From a virus: a stretch of 24,769 bases of DNA. The stretch spans positions 1 through 24,769 of the IMG/VR virus record IMGVR_UViG_3300048928_000279. One strand, given 5' to 3'. Position numbers and translations under genes: made by a program. The notes below the pieces were generated by a model, which searched no databases, was not told the DNA's origin, and saw only the letters and a program-made list of their open reading frames with translations. Every line of letters begins with the position of its first letter. The stretch's first letter is position 1. Positions 1 through 6,869 of the stretch are shown piece after piece.

Positions 1-478
1 TCAACTTAAACGCGGTGCGCCACTTCGCCATCATCGAGCCGGATTCTTCGGCCGTGGTGTCGAAGGCAATGCCCATCTTTACCGCGTCCTGGGCGAACGC
101 ATTAAGCTCTTCCCGGGCAATGCCAGATTGACCACCTGCCGCCACGATGGCCGCAATCCCTTCGGCAGACATGGGCAGTTCTTTGGACAGGTTCCGAACA
201 TCCTGGCTCATATCCTTGAACTGCTGCGGCGTATCGAAGTTAACCACCTTCTTAACGTCCGCCATGGCGCTTTCAAAGCCTATCGCGGCCTTGACGCCCA
301 TCACGAACGGCGCCGCGATAGCGCCGCCCTGCAGGGCTTCCATGAACGTGATCTTGCCGAGGCCGGTGCTGTTCAGCTGCTTGCGCAGCCCCATGGCATT
401 TTTACGGATGGTGCCCAGCATCGGCGATAACTTGTCGACGCCGGTAATCAGCGCCTTTAGCTGAAACTTATCGGCCAT
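1..478 (-). CDS. Tail tape measure protein (N-terminal part, runs off window)
   Basis: The ATG at 478-476 overlaps the stop of the upstream chaperone extension (TAATG), and the frame stays open to base 1, giving about 159 residues. The protein begins MADKFQLKALITGVDKLSP and continues with an Ala/Gly-rich amphipathic stretch and a segment reading FESAMADVKKVVNFDTP, which is typical of the N-terminal domain of phage tail tape measure proteins (the TMP / TP901 core region). Tape measure proteins set tail length and are threaded through the tail tube before DNA ejection. The position directly after the tail-chaperone pair is the canonical one. The rest of the gene, expected to be 2 kb or more, lies left of the window. 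The shorter + strand frames opposite it are shadows. Confidence 0.9.
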   Translation of the reverse strand, partial: MADKFQLKALITGVDKLSPMLGTIRKNAMGLRKQLNSTGLGKITFMEALQGGAIAAPFVMGVKAAIGFESAMADVKKVVNFDTPQQFKDMSQDVRNLSKELPMSAEGIAAIVAAGGQSGIAREELNAFAQDAVKMGIAFDTTAEESGSMMAKWRTAFKL

Positions 479-639
479 TAACCCACCTGCTCATTCAAGA
501 TCCGGTGCGCATGCTCGAAACTCTCAAGCAGCGCATCCAACGGCCTACCCATCATTTTTTCCGGGTCGACCTTCCAGAAATACGCCAGGTCATAAACCAG
601 GCTTATCAGGCGGTCTGCGGAGTCGACGCCGGAGTCATG
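478..639 (-). CDS. Tail chaperone C-terminal extension made by -1 frameshift
   Basis: After the slippery site the -1 frame continues from CAT at 639-637 for 53 codons to a TAA at 480-478. It encodes a stretch containing DRLISLVYDLAYFWKV, then DPEKMMGRPLDALLE and HRILNEQVG. The segment has no good start of its own, but joined to residues 1-90 of the frame-0 chaperone it gives a protein of about 143 residues. In lambda (gpG/gpGT) and Mu (gp41/gp42) the longer product is made at a few percent, and the extension contacts tail tube subunits. The YDLAYFWKV-type sequence and the TAATG junction with the tape measure support real coding. The frameshift itself is inferred from the sequence. Confidence 0.8.
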   Translation of the reverse strand, partial: HDSGVDSADRLISLVYDLAYFWKVDPEKMMGRPLDALLESFEHAHRILNEQVG

Positions 640-908
640 AAAAAACCCACCACCATCCAGGCCAGGGCGTTCAGATCGGCCAGGTCCAGTTGCTCAACCG
701 AGCTTTGCGGAATGCCAGTACAAACGGCCAGGTACTTACAGGCGATATCGGGTTCCACCAGCGGCATGTTGTTTTCAGCCAGGGTGTACGGAAACGCCTT
801 AATGGCTCGCACTTCCTGCGGGGTTGGGCGGCGCACCTGCAGCACTTTCAGCTCTTCGCCGTGGGCCTTGATAGGTACCAGTAGGGTGTGTTCGGTCGTC
901 GCTGCCAT
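606..908 (-). CDS. Tail assembly chaperone, Mu gp41-like (frame-0 product)
   Basis: This is a 100-residue protein with the composition of the small tail assembly chaperones that bind the tape measure during tail assembly; it resembles the Mu gp41 group. An upstream TTG at 917 is possible, but the ATG at 908 is preferred because it overlaps the tube-gene stop (TAATG), the same junction used by the next gene. The recognisable segment is VRRPTPQEVRAIKAFPY near residue 25. Near its 3' end the mRNA carries two overlapping -1 slippery heptamers, so this is probably the short product of a frameshift pair. It sits between tube and tape measure, the invariant place for such chaperones. Confidence 0.85.
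   Translation of the reverse strand: MAATTEHTLLVPIKAHGEELKVLQVRRPTPQEVRAIKAFPYTLAENNMPLVEPDIACKYLAVCTGIPQSSVEQLDLADLNALAWMVVGFFMTPASTPQTA
639..648 (-). promoter_or_regulatory. Programmed -1 frameshift slippery site
   Basis: Read on the minus strand the bases are GGGTTTTTTC. In the chaperone frame this holds two overlapping X-XXY-YYZ heptamers, G GGT TTT (648-642) and T TTT TTC (645-639). Either slip moves ribosomes into the frame that runs open to the tape measure start. The location, near the end of the first tail chaperone, is the conserved one in long-tailed phages. Confidence 0.78.
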
Positions 909-1255
909 TACTGCCAATCTCCGTTGATGCCTTCGAATTTGAGGGTGAGTTTTCCGTCGTCGCCGTTGACCGTGGCGTCATCCACCAGGTACGCACCGCT
1001 CAACACGTACACGCCGCCATCCTTGAATTCGGCGGTCACGGTCATGTTGGTGTTGGTGGTGATCTTCGCCAGGTCCAGGCCCGGCGTTTTAACCGCATCC
1101 ACTTTCACGAAAGGGAACACGTCCTCTTCCTTGAAGTAGCCCGGGCGGATCGACTCGCGCTTGACCTTGGAGACGGGGGCCTCTACGCCACCCGTGACCA
1201 CCAGCTGGCTACCGTCGACTTTGATGTAACAAGTGCCTGCGACTGCTTGGCCCAT
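908..1255 (-). CDS. Tail tube protein, Mu gpM-like
   Basis: This is a small (about 115-residue) beta-rich protein that polymerises into the inner tube of the contractile tail. The N-terminus contains AGTCYIKVDGSQL, which closely matches my memory of the Mu-family tube proteins (phage tail tube family, gpM). I place the start at the ATG at 1255 because GGAGG lies four bases before it and because family members begin just ahead of the AGTCY motif; the upstream in-frame ATG at 1267 abuts the terminator A/T tract. The gene follows the sheath, as in Mu. A terminator-like hairpin stands between sheath and tube. The stop overlaps the chaperone start. Confidence 0.9.
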   Translation of the reverse strand: MGQAVAGTCYIKVDGSQLVVTGGVEAPVSKVKRESIRPGYFKEEDVFPFVKVDAVKTPGLDLAKITTNTNMTVTAEFKDGGVYVLSGAYLVDDATVNGDDGKLTLKFEGINGDWQ

Positions 1256-1267
1256 ACGGCCTCCCAT

Positions 1268-1291
1268 AAAAAAGCCCGCACGTGGCGGGCT
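1268..1291 (-). terminator. Intrinsic terminator between sheath and tube genes
   Basis: On the minus strand a seven-base-pair GC-rich stem (AGCCCGC/GCGGGCT, loop CACGT) is followed by six T residues. It lies after the sheath stop (1310) and just before the tube start (1255), inside the late operon, so it may partly terminate or process the message. Confidence 0.8.
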
Positions 1292-1309
1292 GGGTGTTCA
1301 TGTGTCGGC

Positions 1310-2809
1310 TTACGCCGCTTCGGGGTACTGCGAACGGAACTGATACAGCAGCGCAAACACGCGCAACTGATTCACCAGATCCGGCGGAAACAGGATGTTC
1401 AGGCGGTTCGGGTTGCTCGGGTCACGCTCCACGATCAGGTTGGCCTTGAACATTTCGGCGTTCTCCACCAGGCCGGCACGCTCCAGCTCGCCATAGGCTG
1501 CGATCAACTCCGCACGGATCACGTTCGGCGTGACGATGGCCTGGCCTGGACCGAAGGCTGTGCCGTCATTGGCGAGCTTGTGACGGCCGTACTTGCTGGT
1601 AATGCGCGTGCGCAGAAAGCGGATCACATGCGCCGACTGGTGTAGCGGCTCGCTATCCAGATACGAGTCATCAGCCTGGCCGTAAGCGTTACGCTGGTAA
1701 GTCGTAATGGCGCGCTGAATGCGCACGGCACCGCCGGTGGAACTGAATGTGGCAATCCCGTTGCTCAGCAGCGATTGCGATTCATCAATCAGGAAACGAT
1801 CACTCGCGGCCGCTGGCTGAATCGCACCCAATTCGCCGCTCTGCGTGGGCCGTGCAGGGTCAGCACTGATAAACACAGCCGTACGGGCCATGAACTGCGC
1901 TGCAACCTCCCACACTGGGTTTGGCAGGCTTTTCTCAAAGCCGCCGATGCTGATATGCGGGTCATTGCGTACACGCCCTGCAGCCACCAACTGGCCCAAC
2001 GTGCCGCGCTTTGCGCTGTACACGTGACCATACAGCTGCTTGGACCACGACCACCGGCCGGAACTCTCATCCATGGTCGCCTTCCACGCATCGAGCGTGG
2101 TGGAGTCCGTCCAGGGCTGCGCAATGAATTCGAAAGGTTCATCCCCCAGAGCAGCCAGGGCAACCGACATTTCTGGCGTTCCAACGCCGCCGGCCATGGC
2201 CGTGGCAATCACTGTCAGACCGGCCGGGGTGTATTCACCATTTGCGCGGCCCAGGCGGTTCATCAAGACAATCAAGTCATTGCCCAGCTCACCTTTAAAC
2301 TTACAGGTCAGCGTAACCACTGCCCCGGCTGCAGCAGCCGTGACGGGCAAATCAGTGTCATCGTTGATCGCCTTGGCGAGCGTCGCCGCCACGGACGTGG
2401 CATTGGCCTGGGCGGAGACAATCGAGCGAACGCGCTTCCCACCCACATACAGATACAGCAAGCCGGATTCCGTCGCGGCGCCCGTTACGGTAACGGTTGC
2501 TTTTGCCGCGCTGCCAGTTTCGACTTTCAGCGGCAGACACCAAACCTCACCCATCACGTCGATAGAGCGCAGACGCTTATGCATCGCGGCCAGCATCGAG
2601 CCTTGCCCGCCAATCAGCGCAGCCTGGGTTGTGCGCGACACCAACACCAGGCGGCCGATGTCTTCGCTGTCTGCGTCATCGTTCACCTGGGCGATGATCA
2701 GCCGGCGCAGGCTTTCCTGGGCGGTATTGGCCTGGGAGTTATCGACCTCGGCATAGAACAGAGGTACCCGGATGTCGCCGGGAATTTGATTAAAACTTAC
2801 GCCGCTCAT
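1310..2809 (-). CDS. Contractile tail sheath protein, Mu gpL-like
   Basis: The 499-residue product has the length and layout of Mu-type sheath subunits (about 495 residues). It opens with SFNQIPGDIRVPLFYAEVDNS. The mid-part holds the sheath domain (GGVGTPEMSVALAALGDEPF and a following FIAQPWTD), and the C-terminal third carries the conserved RAITTYQRNAYG and DDSYLDSEPL patterns with HKLANDGTAFGPGQA. The protein surrounds the tail tube and contracts on infection. Its ATG overlaps the stop of the DUF2635 gene (ATGA). Together with the tube it shows that the virion is a myovirus, whatever the head type. Confidence 0.95.
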   Translation of the reverse strand: MSGVSFNQIPGDIRVPLFYAEVDNSQANTAQESLRRLIIAQVNDDADSEDIGRLVLVSRTTQAALIGGQGSMLAAMHKRLRSIDVMGEVWCLPLKVETGSAAKATVTVTGAATESGLLYLYVGGKRVRSIVSAQANATSVAATLAKAINDDTDLPVTAAAAGAVVTLTCKFKGELGNDLIVLMNRLGRANGEYTPAGLTVIATAMAGGVGTPEMSVALAALGDEPFEFIAQPWTDSTTLDAWKATMDESSGRWSWSKQLYGHVYSAKRGTLGQLVAAGRVRNDPHISIGGFEKSLPNPVWEVAAQFMARTAVFISADPARPTQSGELGAIQPAAASDRFLIDESQSLLSNGIATFSSTGGAVRIQRAITTYQRNAYGQADDSYLDSEPLHQSAHVIRFLRTRITSKYGRHKLANDGTAFGPGQAIVTPNVIRAELIAAYGELERAGLVENAEMFKANLIVERDPSNPNRLNILFPPDLVNQLRVFALLYQFRSQYPEAA

Positions 2810-3024
2810 GCATCAGCACTCCCGTTGTCGGCTGGCTTGGCGGCCTTTGTGGTCGATTTCGGCGCATTTTCGGGCTCAGCCTTAACCACGTCGCCGTCAT
2901 TGATACGGCGCTGCCAGTAAGCGTTCAGGGGCACGCTGTCGCCCTTTTCGGGCAGCAGGGCGCCGCCCTTGGCCGGGTCGGGGCAATCCCGGCCGGCCAC
3001 TGGTTTCAGGTAGATTTGCGTCAC
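2806..3024 (-). CDS. DUF2635-type small tail protein, Mu gp38-like
   Basis: This 72-residue protein starts MTQIYLKPVAGRDCPDPAKG and contains EKGDSVPLNAYWQRRINDGDV, the pattern of the small DUF2635 proteins found directly upstream of the sheath in Mu-like tails. Their exact role is not established. The GTG start at 3024 overlaps the stop of the gene before it (GTGA), and the stop overlaps the sheath start (ATGA), so translation is probably coupled. The C-terminal 20 residues are low-complexity (Lys, Ala, Pro, Thr) and look disordered. Confidence 0.8.
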   Translation of the reverse strand: MTQIYLKPVAGRDCPDPAKGGALLPEKGDSVPLNAYWQRRINDGDVVKAEPENAPKSTTKAAKPADNGSADA

Positions 3025-3629
3025 GGTTGCAGATCCTCGCGGGCTTTGATTTCGATCCTGCCGTCAGGGCCGGCAGGGGAAAGGTTTTTGTCAAAAATGG
3101 GGTCGATAAAATCGACATCGATGTTCACGCCCTCGAACGGGACCAGGCCGTCTTCTACGACTTCCTGCCAGGTTTCCGGCGGGCCAAGTGGCTGGCCGTA
3201 CCCCACCGGAGTGCGGCCGATCATGAACTCGGTGAAGAAGCGAAAGCGGTAAACGGCCTTCGAACGATCAATGAGCAACAGCTCGCCGTCGTCGTACTGC
3301 AGCGGTGCGCCGTCGGCGTCTGGCTTGAACCCCACCAGGGCACGCCACAACTCGGCGCGCAGGTCGTGAATCACGTCAGCGGCGCCCTGGCCGCGCTCGT
3401 CCTCACACCACACCTCAACGTTTACGTCGATGGCGTCACGCACCCGCTGACGAATCGTGCCCTGCGTATCCGAAGGGTCCGCCGAGTCGCCGATGCAGAT
3501 CACATAGCCCGCTGGCATGTCGGTTTTCACGCTCTTCGCGACCGGGTCCCAATCAAGGCCCCCGTAAACGCGCCGCTCGAATGTCGGGCAGGTATTGCGC
3601 AGGTGCTTGATGATCGGGATCAGCTTCAC
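3021..3629 (-). CDS. Tail terminator-like protein (Mu gp37 position)
   Basis: The protein is 202 residues with a GTG start at 3629, preceded by GGAG seven bases upstream. It begins MKLIPIIKHLRNTCPTFERR, with the repeated alpha/beta look of tail terminator / tail completion proteins that cap the tube and join it to the head. A segment AIDVNVEVWCEDERGQGAAD and a late YRFRFFTEF strand are visible. The assignment rests mainly on position (after the gp10-like neck gene and before DUF2635 and sheath, as in Mu) and on size. It overlaps the next gene by four bases. Confidence 0.65.
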   Translation of the reverse strand: MKLIPIIKHLRNTCPTFERRVYGGLDWDPVAKSVKTDMPAGYVICIGDSADPSDTQGTIRQRVRDAIDVNVEVWCEDERGQGAADVIHDLRAELWRALVGFKPDADGAPLQYDDGELLLIDRSKAVYRFRFFTEFMIGRTPVGYGQPLGPPETWQEVVEDGLVPFEGVNIDVDFIDPIFDKNLSPAGPDGRIEIKAREDLQP

Positions 3630-3646
3630 CGTTGAACTCCAGGCAT

Positions 3647-3671
3647 AAAAAAGCCCCGGGGCACGGGGCTT
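3647..3671 (-). terminator. Intrinsic terminator between head-completion and tail genes
   Basis: On the minus strand an eight-base-pair stem (AAGCCCCG/CGGGGCTT, loop TGCCC) is followed by a run of T residues. It lies between the gp10-like gene (stop at 3687) and the tail terminator-like gene (start at 3629), and so separates the head module from the tail module. Confidence 0.82.
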
Positions 3672-3686
3672 GTGGAAAGGTTGCGG

Positions 3687-4190
3687 TTATCGCAGGCCAT
3701 CCGCGAACGCGGCGCCCAGGATCTTTTGCACGTCCGCTGCAGAATCTTGCAGCGCATCGGCCATGTAGTTATCACGCGGATCAATCCGCCAACCTCCTGC
3801 GCGGCGGGCTGCTACCAGATCCGCCCGCGCTCCACGTGCGCGACGGCTGCCGCTGGGCCGGCCCTTGATACGGCCGCCTTGTTTCACCCCGTAATGCAGG
3901 TAGGCCGGATAGAAGGCCGTCATGTCGCTGGTCTTCTTCGGCGCTATCTTCACCATGAACCCGGAGCGCGACACCTTGAAGGTGACCGAATCCCGCAAGC
4001 GGCCGGTTCGCACGTGCGGATAGCCAGCGGCGCCCCGAGCCAAGGCCAGGTTCATCTGCGCTTTGCCTGTTACCAGGCGGCCGGCCTTACGCATCCCGGC
4101 CCGCACTTTGCGCTTATCGAAGGCTTCGCGGTCGAACTTCTCGAAACCCTCTATGTGCAGGTAGCCATTAACCTCGGCGCTGTTACTCAT
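3687..4190 (-). CDS. HK97 gp10-like neck / tail-completion protein
   Basis: This is a 167-residue basic protein. Residues 10-70 (HIEGFEKFDREAFDKRKVRA, then KAGRLVTGKAQMNLALA) and the following PHVRTGRLRDSVTFKVSR are the signature of the HK97 gp10-like family: an N-terminal helix with RxxGRxLV-like sequence, then TGxLRxSI and a beta domain. HxxYGVKQGG in the middle also fits (usually HyFEfGT). These proteins act at the head-tail interface. It overlaps the preceding adaptor gene by eight bases. A very Arg-rich stretch (GSRRARGARADLVAARRAGG) is unusual and may contact DNA. Confidence 0.82.
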   Translation of the reverse strand: MSNSAEVNGYLHIEGFEKFDREAFDKRKVRAGMRKAGRLVTGKAQMNLALARGAAGYPHVRTGRLRDSVTFKVSRSGFMVKIAPKKTSDMTAFYPAYLHYGVKQGGRIKGRPSGSRRARGARADLVAARRAGGWRIDPRDNYMADALQDSAADVQKILGAAFADGLR

Positions 4191-4560
4191 CGTAGATATC
4201 CCGCTTGGGCATGGACGACGCGCTGGCTGGGTTGCCGGTGATTTCCTCTACCTCAAGCACCGTATCAATGCCCGATTCGTTCACGTCACCCACACCCACC
4301 ACCCGAAACAACCGCTTGCCCTGGACAACCTCATGCCGGTCATCAATCCCCGGCAGGCGCTTGAATGTCAGGCGGTGCGTGATCTTCTTGTTGACCTGAA
4401 TACCGCTATGCACCAACAGCGTGCCCAGCGGCTCCAGCAGCGCCCAGCGGTGGCCGACGCTGATGTAACCCGACACCAGATCGGCGTCATTCAAGGGCTT
4501 GTCATTGCGCACCCTGATTTCAATGCGTTTATCCCGCTCGCCAGCGGCTGGGTGCTTCAT
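4183..4560 (-). CDS. Head closure / head-tail adaptor (SPP1 gp16-type)
   Basis: The 125-residue product starts MKHPAAGERDKRIEIR and carries RWALLEPL, then KITHRLTFKRLPGIDDRHEV and KRLFRVVGVGDVNE. This is the pattern of the short beta-barrel head-closure proteins (SPP1 gp16 / phage head-tail joining family), in which the RI.I, W..i.p and HrltfRy.pgi.. motifs are typical. They form the ring below the connector and plug the DNA. The ATG overlaps the stop of the preceding connector gene (ATGA). Its position after the gp6-like connector is canonical. Confidence 0.82.
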   Translation of the reverse strand: MKHPAAGERDKRIEIRVRNDKPLNDADLVSGYISVGHRWALLEPLGTLLVHSGIQVNKKITHRLTFKRLPGIDDRHEVVQGKRLFRVVGVGDVNESGIDTVLEVEEITGNPASASSMPKRDIYDE

Positions 4561-4940
4561 AGCGATATCCAGTTGTAAGGGCCTACCAACGCCTCAAAGG
4601 CCAGCGGTAACGCGCGTGAGCCCGTTGCAGTGGCTTCGGTGACGGCTTCGCGATTGCGGTACCAGTGAGCGACCAGCATTTTCATTGCCAGGGTTACGTC
4701 ATCCGTTACGGGTAACGCATTCTCCGGCGCCGTTGCCGGCAACAGGCTGCGCAGGTAGTCGTAATCGCCGACAGCATCCGGCGGCGCGTCAGCGGGTAAC
4801 TCGACCTGCACCAGCTTGCGGCCGGTGCGAGTCTCGACCATTCGCCGCGCTGCACGGCCGTAACCCTGCAGCAGCTCGTCTTCCTCGGTGTCGTCCAGTT
4901 CAAGCCGGCAATGCTGCTTAATTTGCTCAAGCGTCAACAT
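4557..4940 (-). CDS. Head-tail connector protein, HK97 gp6-like
   Basis: The protein is about 127 residues beginning MLTLEQIKQHCRLELDDTEE, followed by DELLQGYGRAARRMVETRTG. This is the helical start of gp6/gp15-like head-tail connector (DNA packaging) proteins, which bind under the portal. A middle segment DVTLAMKMLVAHWYRNREAV is the conserved second helix (LL.aHwY.nRe). A GTG at 4946, two codons upstream, is an alternative start; neither start has a strong ribosome-binding site. A GC-rich hairpin occupies the gap from the capsid gene. Confidence 0.88.
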   Translation of the reverse strand: MLTLEQIKQHCRLELDDTEEDELLQGYGRAARRMVETRTGRKLVQVELPADAPPDAVGDYDYLRSLLPATAPENALPVTDDVTLAMKMLVAHWYRNREAVTEATATGSRALPLAFEALVGPYNWISL

Positions 4941-4949
4941 GCGCACACA

Positions 4950-4969
4950 GGGGCCACTTGCACGGCCCC
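4950..4969 (-). other. GC hairpin between capsid and connector genes
   Basis: A perfect six-base-pair inverted repeat (GGGGCC/GGCCCC, eight-base loop) lies just after the capsid stop on the minus strand. No T run follows, so it is not a standard terminator. It could lower translation of the connector gene or stabilise the capsid message. Confidence 0.45.
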
Positions 4970-4978
4970 GCTCCAGGC

Positions 4979-6226
4979 TTAGGCCCCGACTTCAGCACCT
5001 TTGCCGGCCAATGCTTTGATGGCTGCAGTGTCCTGCAGGACGATGCCGAAGCGCAGGAAGGCCAGGAAACCCACCTGGCCGAACTCAGCGTAACGCTCGA
5101 CCAGGCGTTTCAGGGTCAGACTGCGCACGGCACGCAAGATCAGCTCGTTGAAGTCGCCGGCATACATGAACTTCTTACCAGCGCCGATATCGCCAATCGC
5201 CTGATCGATCACGTATTGCTGTTTCAGGATGGTCGCCGGGCGGTCGCTGTCGATACCCGGCAGCCACAGCGGCCGCTTGTTACCGTCGACCATTTCTTCC
5301 ATGGCCTGACAGGTATTGTCGTTGAAGGCCAGGCGGAAGTTAGGGGCCGCACGATAGGCCGGATCGACCGAGTGAATCAGGCCGTTGACTTCCTGCCAGG
5401 TGAACTGGGATGCACTGGCCGTCACCTTGCCCACACCTACAGCTGCCTCCAAACCTTTGGGCTGGGCCGGCGCGGTGTCCGTCTCGGCTGCCCCAGTGCC
5501 TTGCACGATCAGGCGGTTACGGGTGCGACCACAGCGCTTGCTGATACGGCCGGCCAGGAAGGCTTCCATGTCGATACCGGAATCCTGCAGCAGCTGTTCG
5601 GAGACGCGGATGATTTTCGAACTGATGGTGTGGGAGCCCAGCGTGCCCATACCAAACTCAACATCCTTTTCGCCGGTCTGCTTGTTCTCGCCGATCAGCT
5701 CGCCTTCTTCTTCGCCGCCATTGCTCACCGCCCAGGCAATCGGCGCGCCGTTGTCGGTGTTGAGCAACTGACATACGGACGCGATACCGCCGTAGGTGCT
5801 CAGGGCCTCGATCACTTTCGCCTGCAGCGTGGTAGGCACCGTATAGCCACCAGCTTCGGGGCCTTGTACGCCTTGGGCGCGCATGGCAAATACTGCCGAG
5901 CGCTGTTCTGCAGTCAGATGCTCAGCGCCGCCGCGCAAGAACGCATCGAAGGCGCTGCGCAGTTCAGCCTGTTCGCCCGTCAGCTGCTGTTGATGCTGGC
6001 CGCCTTGATTGGCATTGCGGGCGCGCTCTTCGATAAAGGACTGATCGTTTTCGCGAAGCTCTTCTTCGCGTTCGATCTTCTCTTTCAAGGCTTTCAGGTC
6101 GACCTTGATAGCTTCCCACTTAGAGCGGGTTTCGCTGGTCCACACTTCGTCCCCGGTGCTTTCGTGCAGGCTGCGCATTTCGGCGGCTTTCTGGGAGTAC
6201 AGTTCTTTCAGTTGTTGCAGAGTCAT
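4979..6226 (-). CDS. Major capsid protein, HK97 fold
   Basis: The precursor is 415 residues. Residues 1-105 are charged and coiled-coil-like (LKALKEKIEREEELREND) and match the HK97 delta/scaffold domain that the protease removes. The mature shell begins near GPEAGGYTVPTTLQAKVIEAL (about residues 125-145), the usual P-loop/N-arm motif, and continues with GAPIAWAVSNGGEEEGELIG and SSKIIRVSEQLLQDSGIDME (E-loop and spine-helix region). The C-terminal DRPATILKQQYVIDQAIGDI and DFNELILRAVRSLTL strands fit the A domain. The start has GGGGGA seven bases upstream. The gene follows the protease directly. The opposite-strand frame of 435 codons is a shadow. Confidence 0.96.
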   Translation of the reverse strand: MTLQQLKELYSQKAAEMRSLHESTGDEVWTSETRSKWEAIKVDLKALKEKIEREEELRENDQSFIEERARNANQGGQHQQQLTGEQAELRSAFDAFLRGGAEHLTAEQRSAVFAMRAQGVQGPEAGGYTVPTTLQAKVIEALSTYGGIASVCQLLNTDNGAPIAWAVSNGGEEEGELIGENKQTGEKDVEFGMGTLGSHTISSKIIRVSEQLLQDSGIDMEAFLAGRISKRCGRTRNRLIVQGTGAAETDTAPAQPKGLEAAVGVGKVTASASQFTWQEVNGLIHSVDPAYRAAPNFRLAFNDNTCQAMEEMVDGNKRPLWLPGIDSDRPATILKQQYVIDQAIGDIGAGKKFMYAGDFNELILRAVRSLTLKRLVERYAEFGQVGFLAFLRFGIVLQDTAAIKALAGKGAEVGA

Positions 6227-6241
6227 AAATCCCCCAAGGGC

Positions 6242-6865
6242 TTAAAGGTCGTTCAAATCAAGTAGGCGCTCACGGGCTTCACGCTCAAATTGAGCGCGAC
6301 CCTCAAGGCCTTCGTTTTTCGCCTGTTTCCAGGCGTCCAGGGAGCGCTGTGCAGCGCTTGAATCGGGATAGGCCGGGAATGACACCGGGCCCACGTCGCG
6401 CAGTTCAGCGATCTTGTAGATCGTCCGCACCACCACGCCGTCTTCTTCGTGCCAAGTGTCACCACCAGGGGCGACACGCATGGCGAAGCTGCTACCGCTC
6501 ATGTCGCCGCGTTTCAACGGCTCGACAACAAGGTCACGAATGGTCTGCGTGTTGGGCGTGTCGATTTCGTAGGCCAGGCCACGCTGGTCTACCGAGAGGC
6601 GCAGCGTGCCGCTGACCGTGCGGCCCAACAGGTAGTTGGGGTCATGGTTGAACAGCCCGCGTACGTCCTGGCCCAGCACGTCATCGAATGCACCAGGGGC
6701 GATCAGCTCAACAAAGAAACCGCCCAGCAGGTCGCTACGCTGATTAAACACAGCGCCGTAGCCGGCAATTCGCGGTGACGCATTTTGATCGCCGCCCTCT
6801 TCCGCCGGCACAGCGCGAAGCTCGCAGTGCTGCGCGGGCAGCATGCGTTTCTCAAACTCACTCAT
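6242..6865 (-). CDS. Prohead protease (HK97 / U35 family)
   Basis: This is a 207-residue serine protease that cleaves the capsid delta domain and itself during head maturation. Visible family motifs are ISGYGAVFN-like (IAGYGAVFNQRSDLL), the catalytic-His region LFNHDPNYLLGRT, the catalytic-Ser region LKRGDMSGSSFAMRV, and ELRDVGPVSFPAYPDS near the C-terminus. The catalytic residues are intact. The gene lies between portal and capsid, as in HK97. The ATG at 6865 has AGGA eight bases upstream. Confidence 0.95.
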   Translation of the reverse strand: MSEFEKRMLPAQHCELRAVPAEEGGDQNASPRIAGYGAVFNQRSDLLGGFFVELIAPGAFDDVLGQDVRGLFNHDPNYLLGRTVSGTLRLSVDQRGLAYEIDTPNTQTIRDLVVEPLKRGDMSGSSFAMRVAPGGDTWHEEDGVVVRTIYKIAELRDVGPVSFPAYPDSSAAQRSLDAWKQAKNEGLEGRAQFEREARERLLDLNDL

Positions 6866-6869
6866 GGGG

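Noticed and set aside
1775-2920. 381-codon + strand frame opposite the sheath gene
   Set aside because: It is antisense to a clear Mu-like sheath, with low-complexity His/Arg/Gln-rich sequence typical of shadow frames in GC-rich DNA.
4958-6265. 435-codon + strand frame opposite the capsid gene
   Set aside because: It mirrors the well-supported HK97 capsid gene, has no family resemblance, and runs against the whole late operon.
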